Part shown: positions 1 to 7,478 of the stretch, in pieces | Layout: each line of letters begins with the position of its first letter | Numbering within the stretch: the first letter of the stretch is position 1 | Source: an uncultured Prevotella sp. | GTDB taxonomy: Bacteria; Bacteroidota; Bacteroidia; Bacteroidales; Bacteroidaceae | Reading direction: 5' to 3' | DNA length: 27,326 nt | Assembly: GCA_934256705.1 (NCBI GenBank) | Contig: CAKQPF010000048.1 | Coordinates: forward strand, 1-27,326 | Position numbers and translations under genes: made by a program | Notes under the pieces: model-generated | Seen by the model: the letters and a program-made list of their open reading frames with translations, nothing else | Database searches by the model: none | What the model was told of the DNA's origin: nothing

Positions 1-6
1 CACCTA

Positions 7-37
7 CAAAGGTACAAAAAAAAAACCAAATATGCAA
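7..37 (-). promoter_or_regulatory. Bacteroidetes-type promoter reading out of the window
   Basis: On the minus strand TACCTTTG (7-14) is preceded by TTG (35-37) with exactly 20 bp between them. This matches the Bacteroidetes sigma-ABfr consensus. It points left, to a gene outside the window. Confidence 0.6.
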
Positions 38-225
38 GTAAAATAATGTTTATTTTCCTGATATTCAACAGCTTTTATGAGCGTCAAATGCGAAGTGATA
101 ATTGAACGTTAAGCTGCTATCGTTTCGTCATAATATGAGTACGGCAAACCTACCTGAGTAGTTACAAAAAGTATTAATAACCGTTAAAAATCAGATGAAA
201 GGGCTGAATTATCATAGCGGTCTTC

Positions 226-340
226 GGGTTGTTTGGGTGGTCTGCTTCACCGTTAATGTGTGTATTAGGGGAACACGAATGACCCTAATTATCGGGTATT
301 GCATTCCATAATGGTCGAACTACAAACAACTAAACAACCA
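226..340. repeat. G/T : A/C intergenic hairpin repeat, copy 1
   Basis: A G/T-rich arm (226-240) faces an A/C-rich arm (323-340, with AAACAACTAAACAACC-type sequence). It belongs to the same family as the repeats near 13234, 21496 and 22151. In all copies the arms are built from TTGTTT/AAACAA steps and flank gene ends. Confidence 0.4.
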
Positions 341-347
341 TACATAT

Positions 348-1709
348 TTAGACATTCAGTTTATCTATCATATGTCTGATATCGTCCTCTGTGGTTTTGA
401 AGAAACGTGCCAACATCTCCACAGTCATGCCTGACTTCTTATACTCTGACAGGAGTTTCTTCTCTTCAGCTGACCACCTCTTGCTACCAGCCAATGGACG
501 CATTTCATCATGTCTGTCAATTTCCATTGCAGACTCTCCCGAATAATTGTTATCCAGCACTCTATCGCCATAGTAATCATACCAAGAGCCTTTCACCTTG
601 ATCCGGTTCTGTTCTCGTGTCTCACCTTCTCTGAAATCCTCGACTTCATCAACGAGATCAGAGCGCGAAAGCAGCGGAAAGAGTGCTGAGTCTGCGTATG
701 CCACAAGTTTCTTTTCAGTTTTCACCCATTCACCATCATGGCGTTTCACTTCCTTTACTGTCAAGCACATCGGTTTGAGATTGAAACGGAACACTTGCCC
801 ATTGATAATCTTCAGCAGTGCCTCATCGGTGTAGATTACCTCTCCGGATTTATTTATGATTGAGCCTCCTGATTGTGAATTACGGACCGAGACATTAAGT
901 GGCATTTTAATGACTCCCAACTTGGCGAGTTGAAACTGTACAGAGTAGATGGATTTTCCCATTTTCTCTGCAATTCTGGATATTCCAATGTTGTTTTCAT
1001 AATAGAGAACCAACCTTTCAATTTCATCATCATTCCATGGTCTCTCCGCTTTAGCGCGCATAGTTTCCTCATCTCCGGGAATATCTGTATCAGAAATTTC
1101 CAGAGGCTCGGGCGTATCTTCAGAAGATACGGCTTCCATATCCAAGGGATCGGGTCCTTCCTTTTGTTCATCCTTATCTTCTTGTGTTGACAGAAAAGAA
1201 GTGAAAATGCGCAGGAATGCGGTTTCCTTGAAGAAATAATTGGGATCATTCTCCAATTGTTCTTCAATATAATCGAGACCGAAGTTGATGTATTGCTCCA
1301 TTTTCATTATTAGTGCATCAACAACACTTCTTGCTGTAATTTCCCCTTTGTCGAGCGCAACAAGGTCAATATCCGTTCTGGCGACAAGTGCGGCAAAGAT
1401 GTATTCTCTAATTTTACCATACGAGTTACGTCCCAATTTATTCTCGATATTTCCCCAGTACATTATAGCCTGTCCCAACACCTTTCGCTTGGATTTGTCT
1501 TCTACCAGCGGTTTGGTCTGGTCATAATACAATCCGATGAAGAAAGCTATTATGATTATTTCATAGCCTGCACCGAATATCTTTCCTCTGATATCCTGAT
1601 ACTGGTTTACGCCTTTACCATAGTCAGTAAATACATCTATGATTGCAGATTGGTAACGCTTTTCCCATTCTGGATTGCGTTTACCCCATAGTTCAAATAA
1701 TGATTCCAT
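348..1709 (-). CDS. hypothetical protein with two Myb/SANT-like helix-turn-helix segments, last gene of the PT-like operon
   Basis: I do not recognise this 453-residue family. Residues 1-175 look helical and include a hydrophobic stretch near 46-62 followed by Tyr-Tyr and Lys-Pro-Leu. Residues 176-222 are an acidic, probably disordered linker. Residues 223-266 read like a Myb/SANT or helix-turn-helix unit: a Trp near the start, acidic first helix, Ile-Ala-Glu-Lys-Met-Gly, then a recognition-helix-like segment. Residues 409-452 form a second such unit starting Arg-Trp-Ser-Ala-Glu-Glu. The middle (280-400) looks beta-rich. Only 1 bp separates its start from the stop of the SMC-like gene, so it is co-transcribed and probably works with it. 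DNA binding is an inference; it could be the specificity subunit or the operon's own regulator. Confidence 0.8.
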   Translation of the reverse strand: MESLFELWGKRNPEWEKRYQSAIIDVFTDYGKGVNQYQDIRGKIFGAGYEIIIIAFFIGLYYDQTKPLVEDKSKRKVLGQAIMYWGNIENKLGRNSYGKIREYIFAALVARTDIDLVALDKGEITARSVVDALIMKMEQYINFGLDYIEEQLENDPNYFFKETAFLRIFTSFLSTQEDKDEQKEGPDPLDMEAVSSEDTPEPLEISDTDIPGDEETMRAKAERPWNDDEIERLVLYYENNIGISRIAEKMGKSIYSVQFQLAKLGVIKMPLNVSVRNSQSGGSIINKSGEVIYTDEALLKIINGQVFRFNLKPMCLTVKEVKRHDGEWVKTEKKLVAYADSALFPLLSRSDLVDEVEDFREGETREQNRIKVKGSWYDYYGDRVLDNNYSGESAMEIDRHDEMRPLAGSKRWSAEEKKLLSEYKKSGMTVEMLARFFKTTEDDIRHMIDKLNV

Positions 1710-1710
1710 A

Positions 1711-3888
1711 TCAATCCTTTAATTTGGTTACAGTTGTACGAATGGTTGCCATGTCGCTTTTGTCAAAGCCATCTGCTTTCTTGATACGATAGACAGGGCA
1801 GGACAATTTCTCTATATCTTTGGTCCGGACCACACCTTTTGTCATGAAGTCCTTGGTGACGATTATGCATTGTTTGTCAAGTCCGTCTATGACATTGTAG
1901 AATTCCTGTTCCTTGGAATCTCCGAATGAAGACGTGGCAGCATCGAAGATAAGAGGATAATCCTCGTCCCTTTTTTCTTTTGTGAAATCAGATATAGCAA
2001 ACAGTACAGATATATACATTTCTGTCTTCTGTGACCCTGAAGGCTTTGTGATTTCTGTTTTGTTGGAGCTGAACAGTTTGATTTCTGTAGATTCGTCAGC
2101 AGTCTGCTGGAGGCGAACAACTCCATGAAAATCATTTGCACTGAGAACATCAAGATACTCATTAGCCTTATCCTCCAACTCATGCAGGAATCTTCTGAGA
2201 TTTGCCTCTTTAGCATTAGCGAAAGCCTTGCTGATTTCTTCAAGGGCACGATGGACATCCCTCAGCACCTTGACTTGTCCGGAGGAAGGATTCAGTTCAT
2301 CCAGTTCTTTCTGATTGCGTGATAATTGTTCCTCCAGCAATTTCAATTCGCTTGTCATCTGTGCAATACGGATTTCAGCACGTCCCTTTTGTTCAAACAT
2401 TCCCTTTATATCCATGAAATCCTTTTCAAGAACAGATTCCGAGACATTTCCAGCCTGTATGAGCAGCCGTGACTTTTCGTCCATAATGTCCTGCAGTTTG
2501 GTCTCTACCGTTTTAAGATCTTCTCTCAATCTTGATACCAACTCCAGTCTTTCACTTATCTCAACAGCGATATTGGAAATCATCGACTCATTGTTACCGC
2601 ATAGAGATATGGAGAGACTGTGCAAGTTCTCGATATGCGCATGCTGGAAAAGTTTTTTCTCTTCCAGTTCCTTTTCCTTGTATTTTTTCTTGAGGTTAGC
2701 GGCAGCGTGCCTTCTGTAATCTTCCAGTTTCTTTACCATATAGTTGTAGGCATCAGAACCTTCAGGAGCAGGTCTTCCGCACACTTTACATATATGGTCA
2801 CTTATCATCTCTTCCATTGTCTCCTGGTCTGGAAGATACCACGGAAGTTCTGTAGAACCATTTATCAATGACCCCTGTATTTCTTTTACAGCCTTTAGTT
2901 TGCCGATGGCTTCTGCCTGATTACGGTCGAAGTCTCTCTCCAGCCTGCGTTTTTCTTTGCTATAGGTAGAGCATTTCCGCTTGAATTCCTGCAGAATTCC
3001 GGGGAAAGGAGCAAGAATCCAGAATTTGTCGAGCAATGCATGATTGTAGTCAACCTGCTGGATTTGAGACAGCAACTTGTTCTTTTTCTCTTGCTGTGTC
3101 TTGCGTCTGTCTTCTATTTCCTTGTAGCGTCCGGAAGTTTCCTGATTCTGTTCCAGTTCTTTAAGGCGAGAAGAATACAAATCACGAGAAACCTGTTTCT
3201 CTCTAATGTCATTCTTTTTTAGAGAGATTTCCCCGGAAATCTGTTTTATTTTCATTTCAAGAGATTTTGCCTCTTGTGAGACTTTCTCATCACTTTTGAT
3301 TTCCTTCAGATATGCGGCCTGTGATTTCTTTTCAAATTCACTTGTATGTTCCACAAGTTCATCAAATGCCTTTATGTCAGAGAACTTGTCAACAAGCGTT
3401 TTCAGAGCATTCTTGTCATCGAATACGTCAAGTCTTGACTCTCCTTTGAACATGCTGAAACGCTGTATGAAAGCATCATAGCATCTATTGATGAGAAGTT
3501 TGCCGCTAACTTGTTCACGACCGGAATCCGTATCCTCATAACCTGTATAGGTGACCTTTCCTACACGAAATGAAGAATCACTGAGACGCTCAAAAGAGAA
3601 TGACTTCTCTACGCTCTTCATGCCGTCATGCTCAAAGGACATGAATACGCTGACTTCATCCAGTTCACCTATTTCGAGTTTGGACTTTCTCATTTCAGAG
3701 ACGTTCTCCAATTCTTGGGAGCCTCTGTCCAGTTCGGTCTTGAACAGCCATTCCAAAGCCTCGAAGAAAGTAGTCTTACCATCCCCGTTGTCACCAAGAA
3801 TGAGTGTCAAACCATCGGAAAACTCAAATCTGTTGCAGTCTCCGTAATAACTACGGAAGTTCTTTATTCTGATTTCCTTTATTATCAT
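1711..3888 (-). CDS. DndD-like SMC/Rad50-type ATPase
   Basis: A 725-residue SMC/Rad50-like ATPase of the type found in DNA phosphorothioation clusters. The N-terminus is a beta strand plus Walker A (GDNGDGKTT, residues 32-40). Long charged coiled coils follow, broken by a zinc-hook-like Cys-Lys-Val-Cys-Gly at 367-371. A second coiled coil leads to an ABC-signature-like Ser-Gly-Ser-Gln-Lys at 617-621 and a Walker B-like Pro-Leu-Ile-Phe-Asp-Ala at 645-650. In classical systems DndD hydrolyses ATP and is thought to handle DNA during sulfur insertion by DndC. The start overlaps the stop of the 76-residue gene by 4 bp. General Rad50-like defence ATPases share this layout, so the DndD assignment rests partly on the neighbouring DndC-like gene. 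Confidence 0.85.
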   Translation of the reverse strand: MIIKEIRIKNFRSYYGDCNRFEFSDGLTLILGDNGDGKTTFFEALEWLFKTELDRGSQELENVSEMRKSKLEIGELDEVSVFMSFEHDGMKSVEKSFSFERLSDSSFRVGKVTYTGYEDTDSGREQVSGKLLINRCYDAFIQRFSMFKGESRLDVFDDKNALKTLVDKFSDIKAFDELVEHTSEFEKKSQAAYLKEIKSDEKVSQEAKSLEMKIKQISGEISLKKNDIREKQVSRDLYSSRLKELEQNQETSGRYKEIEDRRKTQQEKKNKLLSQIQQVDYNHALLDKFWILAPFPGILQEFKRKCSTYSKEKRRLERDFDRNQAEAIGKLKAVKEIQGSLINGSTELPWYLPDQETMEEMISDHICKVCGRPAPEGSDAYNYMVKKLEDYRRHAAANLKKKYKEKELEEKKLFQHAHIENLHSLSISLCGNNESMISNIAVEISERLELVSRLREDLKTVETKLQDIMDEKSRLLIQAGNVSESVLEKDFMDIKGMFEQKGRAEIRIAQMTSELKLLEEQLSRNQKELDELNPSSGQVKVLRDVHRALEEISKAFANAKEANLRRFLHELEDKANEYLDVLSANDFHGVVRLQQTADESTEIKLFSSNKTEITKPSGSQKTEMYISVLFAISDFTKEKRDEDYPLIFDAATSSFGDSKEQEFYNVIDGLDKQCIIVTKDFMTKGVVRTKDIEKLSCPVYRIKKADGFDKSDMATIRTTVTKLKD

Positions 3889-4115
3889 ACGTTTCTCTTG
3901 AGATATTCGTTAATTTCTTTCCACAGTTCTTTTTCTGCAGCTCCCTCTCCTGTACGTTTTATTATCTGGGCAACAGCATTGATAATATGGTTATCGGAGT
4001 CAAGAGCCTGATAAATGGTCCCTATCTGCGATACAGAATAGTTTCCGTACTTCATCAGATGCTCGTCGAGTAGCACTGCCTGAAGCATTTTGTCATCATT
4101 TCTTTTATATGCCAT
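3885..4115 (-). CDS. small hypothetical protein (76 aa) between helicase and DndD-like gene
   Basis: A 76-residue, mostly helical soluble protein with no signal peptide or metal motif. It overlaps the downstream SMC ATPase start by 4 bp and begins 5 bp after the helicase stop, so it is translationally tied to both. Its size and place next to the DndD-like gene recall DndE. However, DndE is usually 110-130 residues and follows dndD, and I cannot see its characteristic sequence here. It may be an analogue, a partner subunit or an unrelated small protein. Both flanking junctions are tight, which argues that it is a real gene. Confidence 0.75.
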   Translation of the reverse strand: MAYKRNDDKMLQAVLLDEHLMKYGNYSVSQIGTIYQALDSDNHIINAVAQIIKRTGEGAAEKELWKEINEYLKRNV

Positions 4116-4120
4116 AATTG

Positions 4121-6391
4121 TTAGAATAAGGATAAACCATAATATGATAAAACTTCATTTAATTCTCTGTATGCATAATCAGCATTCTCTGACATGGTAG
4201 CGAAATCGCGCACTCTTTTCAATTCATTCCTGAGCAGACTCGCCTCCATTGCGAATGTCTCATCAGCGGAGTTTATAACCGGTATCACTACAAGGTCATG
4301 TATTATAGCCCGATGCTTGTCAGGATGATTACGCAGGATTCTGCCACGTCTTTGGATAAATTGCCGTGGATTGCCAGTACTTGCACAGAATATAGCCAAT
4401 TCACTTCGTGGAACATCGACACCCTCATCAAGACATTTCATAGATGTCAGGACTTCCAGTTTCCCTGAAGCAAAATCCTCAAGGACGGAATCCCTGTCCT
4501 TGATGCCTGATATGAATTTCTTTACAGTAGTTGTAGGACTTATCTCTTTAACTATTTCCGTATAGGTGTCTATTATTCTATCAGCATCATTATCATCCGC
4601 AACGGACTCTGTATCAGCGTATCTGTCAGCATCGAAATTATCGGGATGGTTACCTTCCGGTACATAGACGAGAGTGTACTTCAGGTTTCCTTTTTCCTTG
4701 AATCTCTGCTCTACTATTGACTTAAAGACACCTTCCTTATTAACAGCCTTATGAATGATACGTTTACGCTTCAACAGCAGACGCATCACTATTTCGTCAG
4801 AGGAATCCAAGGATTCATCATCGAAATTGAAGAACTTGGCCAACTGCCGTGAAATCCGAACGTATTCATTCATCTCACAATCCGTCAAGGATACGAGATG
4901 AGGGTAATAGACATATCTGCAAAGGTATCCTTTGTCAATGGCTTCGTTCATGCCAAACTCAAAAGTATAGTTACCGTCATTGCATCCGAAGAATTTTGCC
5001 AAAGCTTTATTACCTCTTTCGTCAAACTGCCGTTCCGGCGTAGCAGAAAGTCCAATGCGTCTTATATATCTGATTCCATCCAGTCTGTCCAGGATTCTGG
5101 CAGCCCCCATATTGTGAACCTCATCAGCGATAAGCAATATTTGTCTGAGTGCTTTCCGGGGAAAGTTCATCAAGTCCCTGAAGACATTTTCCCTTGCGAA
5201 GGAAGCATAGGTGGAGATTATGATATATGAGGGTTCATCTCGGCAGAAACTGAAAGATTCTTTTGCTTTCAGGGCATCAACTTCTTCCTGCCAATGCTTG
5301 TTTTTTGAACTGACCTTGACAATTCCCCTAAAGTTGAATTTTCTGCATTCCTGTTCCCATTGGTCAACAAGAGTTATCGTCGGCACAAGAATTACAGCTT
5401 TATAGAAGTTATAGTTTTTGTAGATACGCAACAGACAGTTCAGCGATGTCAATGTCTTGCCCGTGCCGGTAGCCATTGCTAAAAGTCCCTTCTGCCCATT
5501 ATTGTTCCAGTTTATAAATGCTTGCCGCTGATAATCTCTCGGTTTGCCATACGGGAAACATGGATTTGACTCCGAGATGAAATCCGAGTTCTCAGCTGCA
5601 ACATTTGCAGAACGACCACATTCCAGCTTGTATCGTTGCAGTTTATTCTCGACATCAAGAAGTTCCTCTATTTCTTGTTTGCCAAATTGTGTGCACACAG
5701 CTTCTTCGAGATCTTTTGCACAAAGATATTCCACCGTATTGTCCAAACCTGCCATCAGCATATTGAATTCTTCTTTACGGTTTGCAATGCGTTTCTGTAC
5801 GACAGGGTCTGGCGAATCACTGAACGACAATGAGATTTCTTCTCTGTTATTAAAGAAACCGCCCAGTGTAAAGTTGGCAGACCCGGTAAAAGACACTGTA
5901 GTAACGCCATCAGTGAATTGTCCTCTTTTGGTATGTGATATACCCTGCGTCCCTTTAGGCTTTATTATTCTGATATTGATACGGTGCTCCTGAATGAGAT
6001 AAGCCAAACAGCAGAAAAACTGTTCTCCATATTCATCCAGACTTCTTCTCAGTTTCTCTATGTCTGTCAAGTCAAATGGCAAATTCACTTGTCCGTTTTC
6101 GCCATTTATGATTGCAGACTTATCCTTTTCTGATACTATATGATTGATTGCCATTCTCATTATTCCACCATTATTTATAAAGGTGGCAAACGAGTTAGCA
6201 AGCACACTTATAGCAGCAGAATTGAAATAGCCCAGTTCCAAATCAAAAAGGCTACTGTTCTTCAATGCATTATCGAAGAATTCCATTGGAGTATGATTCC
6301 CTTGCGAAGAATAGGTTCCATCTTCGGGCCATTTTACATCCTTGAGCATGGCTTTCCAATCGGTTAGAAGTTTATATAAAACAATTGGCAC
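4121..6391 (-). CDS. PLD-like nuclease / DEAD-box helicase fusion, likely PT-linked restriction component
   Basis: A 756-residue two-part protein. Residues about 35-180 form a phospholipase D-like nuclease domain with His153, Lys155, Asp161 and a Ser-Ala-Asn-Phe at 171-174, a reduced HxK...D...SxN pattern. Residues about 285-700 form a superfamily 2 helicase: a Gln-containing entry motif at 287-290, motif I ATGTGKT (307-313), motif II DEVH (423-426), a Ser-Ala-Thr-Pro motif III and a Gln-Arg-Arg-Gly-Arg motif VI. Helicase proteins of this kind are described as restriction partners in DNA phosphorothioation clusters. It overlaps the end of the DndC-like gene by 20 bp. It probably unwinds and possibly cleaves DNA according to PT status; that role is inferred from context. 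Confidence 0.85.
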   Translation of the reverse strand: MPIVLYKLLTDWKAMLKDVKWPEDGTYSSQGNHTPMEFFDNALKNSSLFDLELGYFNSAAISVLANSFATFINNGGIMRMAINHIVSEKDKSAIINGENGQVNLPFDLTDIEKLRRSLDEYGEQFFCCLAYLIQEHRINIRIIKPKGTQGISHTKRGQFTDGVTTVSFTGSANFTLGGFFNNREEISLSFSDSPDPVVQKRIANRKEEFNMLMAGLDNTVEYLCAKDLEEAVCTQFGKQEIEELLDVENKLQRYKLECGRSANVAAENSDFISESNPCFPYGKPRDYQRQAFINWNNNGQKGLLAMATGTGKTLTSLNCLLRIYKNYNFYKAVILVPTITLVDQWEQECRKFNFRGIVKVSSKNKHWQEEVDALKAKESFSFCRDEPSYIIISTYASFARENVFRDLMNFPRKALRQILLIADEVHNMGAARILDRLDGIRYIRRIGLSATPERQFDERGNKALAKFFGCNDGNYTFEFGMNEAIDKGYLCRYVYYPHLVSLTDCEMNEYVRISRQLAKFFNFDDESLDSSDEIVMRLLLKRKRIIHKAVNKEGVFKSIVEQRFKEKGNLKYTLVYVPEGNHPDNFDADRYADTESVADDNDADRIIDTYTEIVKEISPTTTVKKFISGIKDRDSVLEDFASGKLEVLTSMKCLDEGVDVPRSELAIFCASTGNPRQFIQRRGRILRNHPDKHRAIIHDLVVIPVINSADETFAMEASLLRNELKRVRDFATMSENADYAYRELNEVLSYYGLSLF

Positions 6392-7478
6392 ACATTATAT
6401 CGTCGCCAAAAACATCAACCAAAGTAGTACCTTGATTGTGCGCTTTTGCGGCTTCCTGTTTCTTTATCACATCGAGTTTTATCTGACGTATACGTTCCGG
6501 CCTGATAAGATCTGACAGAGACTCACCTTGTATCCATGTGTACCCGTCCTTCTCAAATGCCATAGCTTTCGCAAACAGGTCAGGATGCTGTTCATAGAGC
6601 CAAATCCATTCTATCCGCTGTTGGAAAAAACAGAAGTAACAACCAGAACGGCTTCGGCAATATGTGCCCTTCTTTCCATCTACTTCAAATGGAATATCTT
6701 CATAATATGCAGGAACACCGACACCACTTTCACGAAGCAATCGGAAAACATCTTCCTTCACGATCACATCCTCGTTGTCAAGTAAAGGGAAATCCTCTTC
6801 TGTCAGTTTACCTACGGGATAATCCGTCGTCTTCAAGATCTTGAAGACGACATGATTAAAAAGTTTGACGTCAAAGTCTATCAAAGCATTCATCTTCTTG
6901 GAATAATAGAACTGCCTTGTGACGGGGCGCTGTACTATTTCCATGATACTTTCCTTAATGTCAGACGGACATAGTTCATCATACACGCTGACGAGTTGCT
7001 CTATATAGTCATTCTTGAGCACTCTATTGATAACATCATTGCTCCAGATATTTCTGCGGAAAGGGAATATGGCCTGTATGTTAGGTTTGGTAGAGATATA
7101 ACCGTCACGTTCTTCGTCGCCTCGTATTCCCACATATGATACGGCATAGTCATCCCCCGCATAGCGTTCAAACTCTGCCAGTTTCATTTTCTTTGTACAC
7201 CAGCGTTGCTGCACTGAAGGCAAAAAGCCACCTGCGGCTTTCAGGAAATGCTCAAAAGGTGTAGGCTCAGGACTTCCTTCAGCGGCACGAAGGCGTTTGA
7301 TATTGCCAAGATATGCGGACAATCTGTCTATCAAGACCTCTGTCTCTGCCAATTCACATCCTGTATCAGAGTTGTAATATTCTACCTTCATCTGAGGATA
7401 TTTCTGCTTCATGTAGATGGCGAGAGCTGCACTGTCCTTGCCACCACTTATTCCGAGGATATTTCTTACCTTAGCCAT
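6372..7478 (-). CDS. DndC-like PP-loop sulfurtransferase (PAPS reductase family)
   Basis: A 368-residue adenine-nucleotide alpha-hydrolase of the PAPS reductase/DndC family. The PP-loop SGGKDS lies at residues 11-16. Four cysteines match the spacing expected for the DndC 4Fe-4S cluster: Cys94 (Trp-Cys-Thr-Lys-Lys) and Cys274, Cys280, Cys283. A Gly-Ile-Arg-Gly-Asp-Glu-Glu-Arg segment at 117-124 is typical of the family. The protein ends with an extra Cys-Ala-Asn-Cys (363-366). In Dnd systems this enzyme activates DNA and inserts sulfur into the backbone, receiving it from a cysteine desulfurase. None is encoded here, so a housekeeping desulfurase would be needed. It is shorter than the usual DndC of about 500 residues. 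It overlaps the ATPase gene by 8 bp. Confidence 0.88.
   Translation of the reverse strand: MAKVRNILGISGGKDSAALAIYMKQKYPQMKVEYYNSDTGCELAETEVLIDRLSAYLGNIKRLRAAEGSPEPTPFEHFLKAAGGFLPSVQQRWCTKKMKLAEFERYAGDDYAVSYVGIRGDEERDGYISTKPNIQAIFPFRRNIWSNDVINRVLKNDYIEQLVSVYDELCPSDIKESIMEIVQRPVTRQFYYSKKMNALIDFDVKLFNHVVFKILKTTDYPVGKLTEEDFPLLDNEDVIVKEDVFRLLRESGVGVPAYYEDIPFEVDGKKGTYCRSRSGCYFCFFQQRIEWIWLYEQHPDLFAKAMAFEKDGYTWIQGESLSDLIRPERIRQIKLDVIKKQEAAKAHNQGTTLVDVFGDDIMCANCFI
6826..6851. repeat. perfect 26-bp palindrome inside the DndC-like gene
   Basis: The half-site GTCGTCTTCAAGA is followed directly by its exact reverse complement, with no spacer. The centre is AAGATCTT, so the axis falls on GATC. It encodes Val-Val-Phe-Lys-Ile-Leu-Lys-Thr of the sulfurtransferase. 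In the mRNA it can form a tight hairpin, and in DNA a small cruciform. Confidence 0.9.

Larger units (their letters stand above)
1..347. other. gene-free left edge, downstream of the defence operon
   Basis: I see no plausible gene here. It lies just past the stop codon of the last gene of the leftward operon. It holds a minus-strand promoter at its far end (listed separately). It also has a small hairpin (ATTAGGG at 264-270 with CCCTAAT at 283-289, 12-nt loop) and G/T-rich and A/C-rich arms (226-240 and 323-340) that can pair as a larger hairpin. Together these could end or stabilise the operon transcript, but there is no clear T-run, so a terminator is not certain. Confidence 0.5.
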
